NCBI GenBank assembly: GCA_902749685.1
Contig: CACVKW010000605.1
Span: forward strand, 62,001-126,000
Source of the DNA: Olavius sp. associated proteobacterium Delta 1
Lineage (GTDB): Bacteria > Desulfobacterota > Desulfobacteria > Desulfobacterales > JAFDCJ01
Reading direction: 5' to 3'
Length of the DNA: 64,000 bases
A program made the translations under genes and the position numbers. The notes beneath the pieces were generated by a model. That model saw only the letters and a list, made by a program, of their open reading frames with translations. It did not search any database and was not told the DNA's origin. The first letter of the stretch is position 1. Each line of letters opens with the position of its first letter. Below are positions 9,180-17,708 of the stretch, one piece after another.

Positions 9180-10627
9180 ATACGCGTCTATTTTTGTGCC
9201 TAACGGCAACTTCTATATACCTTGTTCTATACGGCTGCATTAACCTCGGTCCCGATTATGAACGACCGGGCCTGGGTATAGAAACTCCGCAATCTTTTGA
9301 ATTTACCCCGGCCGATACGCGATCGCTGGTGATTGAGGACCGCTGGTGGGAAATCTTCGGTGATCGTGAGGTCAACCAGTATGTTGAAGAGGCCCTCCAA
9401 AATAACTGGGATATCAAGCAGGCTGCGGCGCGGGTTCTGGAAGCCCGTGCCCGGTACGTTCGGGTCCGGGCTGATCGATTGCCCGCCGTGGGGGTGTCCG
9501 GATTAAGGGATCGCAGACACGTCAGCGGGGCTGCCAACAATGACGGCATTATTTTAGACACTTATGAATTGACCGCGCCGGCATCATACGAGGTGGATCT
9601 ATGGAGCAAATTGAAAAAATCCTCCCTGGCGGCCTGGAATGATATTTTGCAGGAAGAGGAAGCCCGTCGTACCGTAGCGCAGGCGGTGGTTGCCGAAACC
9701 CTTTCCCTGTATTTGGGTATGGAGGCCGTGGAGCGGCGCCTGCAGATCGCAGAACAGAGCATTAAAGCCTTTCGCGATAGTTTACAATTTGTTGAAACCC
9801 GCTATCGGCGCGGCCTGACATCCATTCTGGATGTGCGCCAGGCGCGTCGTGTTCTGGCTCAGGCTGAAACCATCGTTCCCCAGTTCGAGCAGGAGCTGGG
9901 TATTATTCAGCAGCAAATGTCCGTGTTGTTGGGACGCTATCCGGAAACCAAAGCGCCGCGCAGGCAGCCCGAAGATTATTACAAGCAGCTGGCGCCGGTA
10001 CCGCCGGGTCTGCCTTCGGATCTGCTGTGGCAACGGCCGGACCTCCGGGCTGCCGAGGCCAGTCTAAAATCATTAAACGAGCTCGTCGGGGTGGCCAAAG
10101 CCAATCGGTTGCCCACGATCACATTAACGGGCAGCTACGGTTGGTCCAGTGCAGACTTGAACAAATTGTTGCGCACGGAAAATATTGTCTGGAATCTAAC
10201 CGCCGGCATTGTCCAACCGGTATTTGATGCCGGACGACTCAAGGCCGGGCAGCGGGCGGCTGAAGCCAGATATCAGCAGGGCGTCACCGAATACGTGCAA
10301 ACTGTGCTGGATGCATTTTCGGAAGTGGAACGGACCCTTCTGACCCGTGAATTACAACTTGATCGCCGCACACGGGAACTGAGATTTCTGGAAGAAGCCC
10401 GGGCAACCCAGCGGGTTGCCGAAAATCGATACATTAGAGGACTGGTCATATATCTGGATGTGCTGAATGCGCAAATCACCCGCTTCCAGGCTGAGGACAG
10501 TCTCGTTCTGGTTGATTTGGCGATCTATCGAAATAGGGTTGCGCTGCATCGGGCCCTGGGCGGCGGCTGGGGGGAGCCGGAACCCATTGAGATCAAAGAT
10601 GATGGGGTTTTTTTTGATTTTAACTAA
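9176..10627 (+). CDS. RND efflux outer-membrane lipoprotein (NodT/OprM family)
   Basis: 483 aa. A lipoprotein signal (hydrophobic run ending LYGC) is followed by the family start NLGPDYERP. The TolC-like repeats are seen twice (DRWWEIFGDREVNQYVEEAL; later GLPSDLLWQRPDLRAAEASL). It forms the outer-membrane exit duct of a tripartite pump. Its start codon overlaps the tetR stop codon. The next pump gene is more than 600 bp away because repeat structures occupy the spacer, which is unusual for this operon type. Confidence 0.88.
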   Translation: MNTRLFLCLTATSIYLVLYGCINLGPDYERPGLGIETPQSFEFTPADTRSLVIEDRWWEIFGDREVNQYVEEALQNNWDIKQAAARVLEARARYVRVRADRLPAVGVSGLRDRRHVSGAANNDGIILDTYELTAPASYEVDLWSKLKKSSLAAWNDILQEEEARRTVAQAVVAETLSLYLGMEAVERRLQIAEQSIKAFRDSLQFVETRYRRGLTSILDVRQARRVLAQAETIVPQFEQELGIIQQQMSVLLGRYPETKAPRRQPEDYYKQLAPVPPGLPSDLLWQRPDLRAAEASLKSLNELVGVAKANRLPTITLTGSYGWSSADLNKLLRTENIVWNLTAGIVQPVFDAGRLKAGQRAAEARYQQGVTEYVQTVLDAFSEVERTLLTRELQLDRRTRELRFLEEARATQRVAENRYIRGLVIYLDVLNAQITRFQAEDSLVLVDLAIYRNRVALHRALGGGWGEPEPIEIKDDGVFFDFN

Positions 10628-10654
10628 ATTTGAGGTGCCTCGGAGCTATGCTCA

Positions 10655-10812
10655 GGGCTCGCGCAAAAATAACTTCACATTTTAAGCGCCGCTGCATCCC
10701 GCCTGGCTGCGTTGCGAAAGCTCGGAATATGCAGGATATTCCTGCACTTTCGCGCCTTGCCAGGCAGGCACTTCATCACTTAAAATTTGCGAATTTATTT
10801 TGGCACGAACCC
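10655..10812. repeat. Large palindromic (MITE/REP-like) element
   Basis: Two arms of about 70-75 bases form an imperfect inverted repeat centred near 10737. The left arm runs GGGCTCGCGCAAAAATAA ... TTTTAAG ... CGCCTGGCTGCGTTGCGAAAG. The reverse complement of the right arm reads GGGTTCGTGCCAAAATAAA ... TTTTAAG ... GCCTGCCTGGCAAGGCGCGAAAG. The centre is GCAGGATATTCCTGC. No open frame of interest is inside. Placed inside an operon, it could form a very long transcript hairpin. Confidence 0.8.
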
Positions 10813-10829
10813 TTAGCCGACCCGCTGCA

Positions 10830-11023
10830 CGGATAATCACCACCGAATCCGCCTGAACTTGACCATAAGGGTTCGTAATGAATGAACAGAAAACCATATA
10901 AAACAAAACATTGTGCACGATGCCAGGTTTAGATGCTTATTACAAGCCCTGAGGCTGAATCTGTTCATTCATAACGATCCCTAATGGCCTCAGACAGCAT
11001 CCGCTTTCGGTGGCGATCATCCG
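10830..11023. repeat. Second inverted-repeat structure in the efflux operon spacer
   Basis: The reverse complement of 10830-10889 begins CTGTTCATTCATTACGA and continues CCCTTATGG ... TTCGGTGGTGATTATCCG. The top strand at 10961-11023 begins CTGTTCATTCATAACGA and continues CCCTAATGG ... TTTCGGTGGCGATCATCCG. The arms enclose about 70 bases. The structure is separate from the palindrome just upstream. The remainder of the spacer to the adaptor gene (11024-11250) shows no gene. Confidence 0.7.
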
Positions 11024-11250
11024 CTCCGCTTCCATCGGAGCCTTACAGGTAAATTTCCCGTCACCGCAATTTGGGGCAAAGATTCAAGGGTATCGAATAA
11101 AAGCGGTTTGCTTTTCCCCGGGTAGGTGATCGATAGATCATGTCTTCAGCGTGATTCGCTTTTTCTGGCTTCTGACGGTTTGAACTGCGGCGAATCGATG
11201 ACTATTATAAAAACTGCAGGTGTTTTTTCCTCGGTAAAGTGAGAGCAATT

Positions 11251-12438
11251 ATGAGCAAAACAAACAGGCGGATGATTCATTTTGCGGTCATGGTAATTGT
11301 GATAGGTCTGGGGGTAGTTGGATTTCTGGCGCTGACGGCCAGTAAACCCCAACTCAAACGAACCAAACCCCCGGTGCCTGTCCCCATGGTGCGGGTATCA
11401 AAGATTAAAACCGGTCCTCAAGCGGTCACCATCCGGGGGGAAGGGACGGTCCGGCCGCTGCGGGAAATCGAGTTGGTCCCCCAGGTGGGCGGAAAAATCA
11501 TATTTGTATCGCCGGTTATGGTCGACGGCGGCGAGTTTCAAAAAGGAGACACGTTGCTGCGCATTAATCCTTTGGATTATCAACTGGCGGTTACCCTGGC
11601 CAGGGCCAGGGTCAAAGATTCGGAGAGCCGGTTGAAAGTTGCCGAGGAAGAGGCGGCTTCCGGCAAAGAAGAATGGCGCCTGCTTTACCAGAACAGCAAG
11701 GACATGGCCAAGGAACCGCCGGCCCTCGTGGCCAAAGAACCCCAACTGGCAGCTGCCAGGGCCAGGTTGGCAGCTGATCGGGCTGATCTCCAGAAGGCAA
11801 TGCTCCATCTTAAACGCACTGAATTGAAGGCGCCGTTTGACGGTCGTGTCAGTGATGAAAGGGTCGATATCGGTCAGTATGTGACCGTCGGGAAAATGCT
11901 GGCAAGCCTATTTTCGACCCGGGCGGCGGAAATCGTCATCCCGTTTGATGATGAATCCCTGTTTTGGTTCGATGTACCGGGATTTACCCCTGGAAACGCA
12001 GACGGTTCATCGGTCAGGGTAATCGCCCGGATCGCCGGACGGGATTTGAGCTGGTCCGGGAAGATTATGCGCGCCGAAGGAAAACTGGATGAGCGCACGC
12101 GGATGGTCAATGTGGTCGTGCGGGTGGAAAAACCGTATGCCACCAAACCGCCGCTTGTTGCGGGGCTTTTTGTTACCGTTGAAATCAAAGGACACACGCT
12201 GGAAAATGCCGCGGTGATTCCGCGTTCGGCTTTAAGAGATAATCGCATTGTCTGGGTAGTTGACGATGGCGGACAACTATCATTTCGTAAAGTAGAGGTG
12301 GCCAGGTTGGGAACCGACCAGGCCATTCTGCGCTCAGGGCTTGAGGATGGCGATATGGTGGTCACTTCCGGTCTTAAAGCTGTAACGGACGGGATGCAAG
12401 TCCGTATTTCACCGCAAAGCGAGGAACACAGATCATGA
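11251..12438 (+). CDS. RND efflux periplasmic adaptor (membrane fusion protein)
   Basis: 395 aa. A single N-terminal hydrophobic anchor (FAVMVIVIGLGVVGFLALTA) is followed by the barrel-sandwich half-motif VPQVGGKIIFVSP, a long coiled-coil hairpin (about residues 100-195, rich in A, R, E and K), the second half-motif LKAPFDGRVSDERVDIGQYV, and beta-barrel and membrane-proximal domains. It links the inner-membrane pump to the outer-membrane duct. A GTG at 11239 is in frame, but the ATG at 11251 has GTGAGAG at ribosome-binding-site distance and gives the normal N-terminus. It overlaps the pump gene by ATGA (12435-12438). Confidence 0.87.
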   Translation: MSKTNRRMIHFAVMVIVIGLGVVGFLALTASKPQLKRTKPPVPVPMVRVSKIKTGPQAVTIRGEGTVRPLREIELVPQVGGKIIFVSPVMVDGGEFQKGDTLLRINPLDYQLAVTLARARVKDSESRLKVAEEEAASGKEEWRLLYQNSKDMAKEPPALVAKEPQLAAARARLAADRADLQKAMLHLKRTELKAPFDGRVSDERVDIGQYVTVGKMLASLFSTRAAEIVIPFDDESLFWFDVPGFTPGNADGSSVRVIARIAGRDLSWSGKIMRAEGKLDERTRMVNVVVRVEKPYATKPPLVAGLFVTVEIKGHTLENAAVIPRSALRDNRIVWVVDDGGQLSFRKVEVARLGTDQAILRSGLEDGDMVVTSGLKAVTDGMQVRISPQSEEHRS

Positions 12439-15400
12439 GAACTGCCGTTGCCTGGTTTGCCGATAATCATGTCGCCGCCAACCTGCTAATGTTTTTTCTA
12501 CTGCTGGCCGGTGCTTTCACCGGTCTGAACACGAAAATCGAGGTATTTCCTGAAACGGATCTGGATATCATTACGATTTCCACTGAATATTCCGGTGCTT
12601 CGCCGGCCGAGGTCGAAGAAGCCATCTTGCGTCGGATTGAAGAAAAGGTAGCCGGTCTGGCCGGCATTGATCGAATTGACTCCAATGCCCGCGAGAGCTC
12701 CGGCACCGTGACGATCGAGGTCATGAAGGACTGGGACGTCAAAAAATTGCTGGATGACGTTAAATCCGAAGTCGATCGCATTACAACCCTGCCGGATGAG
12801 GCCGAAAAGCCGGAAGTCCAGGCCCTGACGCGGCGCAGTCGGGTGATCAATGTGGCGGTTTTCGGAGATGCCCAGGAGACCACCATCAAGCATCTGGCTG
12901 AAAAAATCAAAGATGATATCACCAATCTGCCCGGCATTACCCTGGCAGAATTGCAAGGGTTGCGAAAATCGGAAGTCGCCATCGAGATCTCGGAAGAGAC
13001 CTTGCGGCGCCATGGCCTCACCCTGCGGCAGGTTGCCCAGGCGGTGCGCAAAGGCAGCCTGGATCTGCCGGCCGGCCGGATCAAAACCAGTGGCGGTGAG
13101 ATCCTGATCCGAACCAAAGGCCGCCGTTACCATGCCGACGATTACCGGGATGTTGCCGTTATTTCGTATGCCGATGGTCGCAAGGTGACGTTAGGTCAAA
13201 TAGCGGATTTAAAGGACGGTTTTGAAGATGTAGATCTGAATTCCCGTTTTCAGGGGAAAGCTGCTGCCATGATCCAGGTTTTCCGCGTGGCGGATCAAAA
13301 TGCCCTGAAGGTGGCCGAGACCGTTAAACAATACCTGGCTAAAATCAGACCGGGGCTTCCGGCGGGCATCGATGTGGCCTTTTATTCGGATCGATCCGAG
13401 ATACTCAAAAGTCGTCTGAACCTGCTCTTGAAGAACCTTGCGATAGGACTGGTTCTGGTCAGCATTATGTTGGGCCTTTTTATGAATTTGCGTCTGGCCT
13501 TCTGGGTGACCCTCGGGATACCGATTTCATTTATGGCGGCGTTATTGGTATTGCCCGAATTTGACGTGTCCATCAACATGATTTCCCTGTTTGCCTTCAT
13601 CATGGTGCTGGGCATCGTGGTGGATGATGCCATTATTGTCGGAGAGAACATCTACCGCCAGCAGGAACAGGGCTATGATTCCTTTAAGGCTGCGGTGGAA
13701 GGTACTCTGGAAGTGGGACGCCCGGTCATATTTGCCGTTTTAACCACCATTGTCGCTTTCTGGCCCCTCACGATGGCCGCCGGTACGATGGGTAAAATAA
13801 TGCGCAATATACCGATCGTGGTCATGCTGGTCCTGGCGGGATCACTGGTGGAATCCTTGTTTATTTTACCGGCCCATCTCGCGCGCAGCGCCAAAAAAGC
13901 GCAGCAGCGCAGATCCGGTCCCGCAAAAGAAAAGCGCTTTGCACGCTGGCTGAGGTTGATTATTGAGGGTCCTTACACCAGTCTGGTTAAACTATGTGTC
14001 AACTGGCGCTATGCGTCGATGGCCATCGGTTTGGTGTTGCTTTTGCTGAGCTACGGGGTCTGGCAGGCCGGCTGGATCAAATTTATCTTTTTCCCGCGGG
14101 TTGAAGGCAACACCATGCGCTGTTACGTCACCATGCCGGTGGGTACGCCGGTGGAACGTACTGAGCAAGTCATCCGTCACATCGATCAGGCAGCACGTGA
14201 AGTCATAGAAACGGCCGACAGTCAGCGGTCTCAAGATGCACCCTCCCTGATGAGATACAGCATGAGGCTGATCGGTCGACATGTGGGCCGGGGGGCGACC
14301 CGTGGCACCGGCGGTCATTTGGCTCAAATCTGGGTCAATTTAATTGAAAGTGAAAATCGCGAAGTGAGCACCGCCGCGCTCACCCGGCGCTGGCGCAAAA
14401 AAATCGGCAATATTCCCGATGCCGAATCGGTGACCTTTCGCAGTGAAATCCACGGGGCCGGAAATCCGATTGAGATCCATCTGTCCCTGGACGATCAAAA
14501 CCAGCTTGTGGCCGCAGCAGATGCCCTGAAGATTGAACTGCAGGGATATCCGGGCGTTTTCGATATTGGTGACAGTTTTTTGCCGGGCAAAAAAGAAATG
14601 CAATTGAAGCTCAAACCGGCCGCCCGCAGTCTGGACTTGACGCTGGATGATCTGGCCCGGCAGGTGCGGCATGCCTTCTACGGCGCGGAAGCCCTGCGCC
14701 TGCAGCGCGGCAAAGATGAGCTAAAAGTCATGGTTCGCTATCCCGCGTCGCAGCGCAACTCCCTGGGGTCTGTTGAAGATATGCGAATTCGAACACCAGC
14801 CGGTCTCGAGGTTCCCTTCAGTCAGGTGGCTCAGGTTAATATTGAGCAGGGCTACGCATCGATTGAACGCGCCCAGCGTCTCAGGGTCATTAAAGTGACG
14901 GCCGACGTGGAGGCTGCCGTCACCAATGCCAACGAAGTGAGATTGGCATTGACAAACACCGCTTTACCCAGGCTGCAGAATTTATATCCGGGTTTACGCT
15001 ATACCGTGGAAGGAGAGGGCAAAGAGCAAAAAGAATCACTTGGCGATGTGTTAAAAGGATTTGCCATTGCCCTGTTCGGAATATACGCTTTGCTCGCCAT
15101 TCCGTTTAAGTCTTTTAGCCAGCCAATTATCGTTATGGCTGCGATTCCGTTTGGTTTTGTGGGTGCCCTGGCCGGTCATTTGATCTTGGGATTCAACATC
15201 AGCCTGTTGAGTCTTTTTGGCATGGTGGGACTGGCCGGAGTGGTGGTCAATGATTCCCTGGTTCTGGTATATACTGCCAATCGCATGTGCCGTCAGGGAG
15301 ACAAGCCCTACGACGCGGTTATCAAAGCGGGGGGTGTGCGATTTCGACCGATCTTGCTCACTTCTCTGACCACCTTTGCCGGTCTGACCCCCATGATGCT

Positions 15401-15578
15401 GGAACGCAGTGTTCAAGCGCAATTTTTAATCCCTATGGCGATCAGCTTGGGATTCGGTGTGCTATTCGGTACCGTGGTGACATTGTTGCTGATTCCCTGC
15501 GGTTACATGATCCTTGAAGATCTACACAAGTTATTTGGCGGCCGTCGTCCCACTCTGGCACCCGATCGAGCTAGTTAA
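12435..15578 (+). CDS. RND efflux transporter permease (AcrB/HAE1 family)
   Basis: 1047 aa, the normal length for the family. The N-terminal helix is followed by porter-domain motifs (YSGASPAEVEEAILRRIEE, AGIDRIDSNARE). TM4 contains the proton-relay aspartate pair in VLGIVVDDAIIVGENIYR. The second half repeats the fold (LFGMVGLAGVVVNDSLVLVY). It is a proton-driven trimeric exporter of hydrophobic drugs or lipids in the inner membrane. It is the last gene of the tetR operon. No terminator is obvious after it, but an inverted repeat lies at 15766-15840. Confidence 0.9.
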   Translation: MRTAVAWFADNHVAANLLMFFLLLAGAFTGLNTKIEVFPETDLDIITISTEYSGASPAEVEEAILRRIEEKVAGLAGIDRIDSNARESSGTVTIEVMKDWDVKKLLDDVKSEVDRITTLPDEAEKPEVQALTRRSRVINVAVFGDAQETTIKHLAEKIKDDITNLPGITLAELQGLRKSEVAIEISEETLRRHGLTLRQVAQAVRKGSLDLPAGRIKTSGGEILIRTKGRRYHADDYRDVAVISYADGRKVTLGQIADLKDGFEDVDLNSRFQGKAAAMIQVFRVADQNALKVAETVKQYLAKIRPGLPAGIDVAFYSDRSEILKSRLNLLLKNLAIGLVLVSIMLGLFMNLRLAFWVTLGIPISFMAALLVLPEFDVSINMISLFAFIMVLGIVVDDAIIVGENIYRQQEQGYDSFKAAVEGTLEVGRPVIFAVLTTIVAFWPLTMAAGTMGKIMRNIPIVVMLVLAGSLVESLFILPAHLARSAKKAQQRRSGPAKEKRFARWLRLIIEGPYTSLVKLCVNWRYASMAIGLVLLLLSYGVWQAGWIKFIFFPRVEGNTMRCYVTMPVGTPVERTEQVIRHIDQAAREVIETADSQRSQDAPSLMRYSMRLIGRHVGRGATRGTGGHLAQIWVNLIESENREVSTAALTRRWRKKIGNIPDAESVTFRSEIHGAGNPIEIHLSLDDQNQLVAAADALKIELQGYPGVFDIGDSFLPGKKEMQLKLKPAARSLDLTLDDLARQVRHAFYGAEALRLQRGKDELKVMVRYPASQRNSLGSVEDMRIRTPAGLEVPFSQVAQVNIEQGYASIERAQRLRVIKVTADVEAAVTNANEVRLALTNTALPRLQNLYPGLRYTVEGEGKEQKESLGDVLKGFAIALFGIYALLAIPFKSFSQPIIVMAAIPFGFVGALAGHLILGFNISLLSLFGMVGLAGVVVNDSLVLVYTANRMCRQGDKPYDAVIKAGGVRFRPILLTSLTTFAGLTPMMLERSVQAQFLIPMAISLGFGVLFGTVVTLLLIPCGYMILEDLHKLFGGRRPTLAPDRAS

Positions 15579-15765
15579 AAGAGAATTCGGAAGTGGGAAT
15601 GCGGCCTGCGACGAGCTCCGTCGTGTCGAAGTCGGAATCAAGCAGAATGCGGATTTCGAATTTTGGATTGCGGAATCTTTAACTGGATAGAATACCTTAA
15701 ATTCGATATTCTTATTTTGCTTTTAGAATCTTAAATGTAAAGTTTTTGCATTTCTGGTAAAAATT

Positions 15766-15840
15766 GTCTCGCAAAGCCGCAAAGCGCGCAAAGGTAAAGC
15801 ATTAATTAAATCTTGGCGACTTTGCGCCTTTGCGTGAGAC
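15766..15840. repeat. Inverted GCAAAG repeat between convergent genes
   Basis: GTCTCGCAAAGCCGCAAAG (from 15766) is mirrored by CTTTGCGCCTTTGCGTGAGAC ending at 15840. This is the widespread 'GCAAAG' type of bacterial intergenic repeat. It sits between the RND pump stop and the stop of the convergent phosphatidyltransferase gene. It could form a stem in either transcript and act as a transcription end or an mRNA 3' stabiliser. The rest of 15579-15873 holds no gene. Confidence 0.7.
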
Positions 15841-15873
15841 CTTTTTGGTTCCGGTCATCCGGGTTAGGGATTT

Positions 15874-17364
15874 TCAGGTCGCACTGGCCGGTTTGGTGCG
15901 GGATTCCCGGGCGGCTATCTGGGGGTCGATACGCCAGGTGACCAGAGGGGAAAGCGTATACAGGAACATGAAAAGAAAGGATACGTGACCGAAATAGGGC
16001 GTGAAGATGGAAAGCGACAGCAGTAGTGTCAGACGAACAAACCAGGGATGTCGGCTCATAAAGCGTCCCAGGTGAAGATAGCGAATCGGATATAAATTCA
16101 TCAATATCGCCGTAAATATCATTAAACCGCAATTAAATATTCCCCAAAACCCGGCCCATTGGGAGGCGTCGTTGACGGCCTGCACGAAAATAATCAAAGG
16201 GGCCACGGTCAGCATCGCGGCCGCAGGCGTCGGCATACCCTTAAAAAATCCTGGTATGGGGCTTTTGTCCAAGGTGAAATAAACCAGCCGGACAATCCCC
16301 AAAATTGCATATCCCCAGGCAATCAGCCCGACGGGCAGATTCTGAGCCGTCGGATCTGTATTTGCTGAAATGGTAATATAAAAAATCCAGGCCGGTGCAA
16401 CGCAGAAACTGACTGCATCGGAAATGTCATCCAGAACCCCTCCCAAACTGATCCCGTGCGATTTGTCGGTCTCTTCGGCCAGCGGTTCGGTAAGACCCAG
16501 TCTGCGGGCCAGGGCCCCGTCAAGTTTGTCGAATACCGCCGCTCCGATTAAAAACATATAGGCTTCCCGAATCCGACCCTGATAAGCAAAAAATATCGCC
16601 AGCAGACCCATCATGGCATTCATGAAGGTCAGGGCGTTGGGAAAAAATGCCAGAATTCGTCGCCGCAGTTTTTCATTGCCCAGACAGAGCTCATCCAGAC
16701 ATAAGGTGCCGTATTTGCGGCAATACATGGCAATCGAACCCAGGTTGATAATCAGGAAAAGAATTTCAATGAAAAACAAACCCCGTAGTGGAAAATTTCC
16801 CAGCCAGGATACCGATGTGTAAATTCGGGTAGCCGGTCCCTCGGGAATATAGAACGCATAGGCGTATAGAAGTGCGCCAACAGGCGCGGCGACGATGGTT
16901 CTCAATCGGGTGAATTCGCTGTATTCGGGGTCCTGATCGTTGCGTATCGCAAAACCGCGCATAAAATGGGCAAAGTTGTCCCGAACCAGAACTGTAACCG
17001 TTAGAAGCAGCACCAAAATCGCGTGCAGCAACTCCGCCCGGTTGGCACCCGGTGAAATAATATGAAGGCGCCACATGGTACCGACTGCAACCAGCGGAAA
17101 TATAATCGAATAAACCACTTTATCCATTATACGGTCGGCCAGTTTAGCCATAACGGGTTGCGGATGAAAACGGGCAGCAAACCAGCCGTCAACCAGATCG
17201 AATGTCATGGAGATAAACAAAAAGACCACTCCCGTTGTGTACAGAATCGGGCTGCGGGTCCACATGACGGCAATGGCGCATAACATTCCGCCAAATACCA
17301 GGGGTGGGCGTCCATATACAAATAGCGTGGTGAGGCTTTTGGGAATATAATGTTTTCCGGGCAT
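15874..17364 (-). CDS. Tandem-domain CDP-alcohol phosphatidyltransferase
   Basis: 496 aa integral membrane protein with two copies of the CDP-alcohol phosphotransferase fold. The C-terminal copy has the complete metal-binding signature: DKLDGALARR at 279-288 and GGVLDDISD at 308-316, as in phosphatidylserine-synthase-like enzymes. The N-terminal copy is off-consensus: DLVDGWFAAR (56-65) has one extra residue before AR, and AKLADRIMD (73-81) has Ala where Gly is expected. Both still keep the aspartates. These enzymes transfer a phosphatidyl group from CDP-diacylglycerol to an alcohol. The head-group acceptor is not readable. The gene is divergent from murJ with 344 bp between them. Confidence 0.8.
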   Translation of the reverse strand: MPGKHYIPKSLTTLFVYGRPPLVFGGMLCAIAVMWTRSPILYTTGVVFLFISMTFDLVDGWFAARFHPQPVMAKLADRIMDKVVYSIIFPLVAVGTMWRLHIISPGANRAELLHAILVLLLTVTVLVRDNFAHFMRGFAIRNDQDPEYSEFTRLRTIVAAPVGALLYAYAFYIPEGPATRIYTSVSWLGNFPLRGLFFIEILFLIINLGSIAMYCRKYGTLCLDELCLGNEKLRRRILAFFPNALTFMNAMMGLLAIFFAYQGRIREAYMFLIGAAVFDKLDGALARRLGLTEPLAEETDKSHGISLGGVLDDISDAVSFCVAPAWIFYITISANTDPTAQNLPVGLIAWGYAILGIVRLVYFTLDKSPIPGFFKGMPTPAAAMLTVAPLIIFVQAVNDASQWAGFWGIFNCGLMIFTAILMNLYPIRYLHLGRFMSRHPWFVRLTLLLSLSIFTPYFGHVSFLFMFLYTLSPLVTWRIDPQIAARESRTKPASAT

Positions 17365-17708
17365 GTCGTAATTTTTAAGACCTAGTACCTGTTCCCTATT
17401 ATTTCAACCTAAATTTTATGTGAGGATTCAGAAAACTAGAGCGGTCGGCTGTTATGACTCTCCAAATATAAAGAAATACGGACCCTGTGTCAAGGTAACG
17501 ATTTAAATATGGGCACATTAGCCTGTCTGTTGAATTGAGCCCATCGGGCAGCCTGAATTTTTCTTGCCGCTTTAATTGTTGGATTTCATGAGAGTCGAAT
17601 TGGGCCTTTGGAATTCTTTGCTTTGTTGAACAGTATTTGATAACCTGACCTAGACCGACTCCTGAAATTGCCCATACGACCGAAAAATTGTAATATTGTC
17701 TATCGCTC
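17365..17708. other. Divergent intergenic region with no gene seen
   Basis: 344 bp between the divergently transcribed phosphatidyltransferase and murJ genes. A minus-strand open frame crosses it but lacks recognisable protein features. Promoters for both genes must lie here, but no hexamer pair is clear enough to call. Confidence 0.5.

Noticed and set aside
10801..10818. Sigma-54-like TGGCACG-N-CTTAGC before the efflux adaptor gene
   Set aside because: The -12 element is off-consensus and the match lies at the end of the large palindrome, so it is part of the repeat.
12467..13133. Two antisense frames of over 200 codons inside the RND pump gene
   Set aside because: Shadows of the strong codon bias of the pump gene; no motif, no ribosome-binding site.
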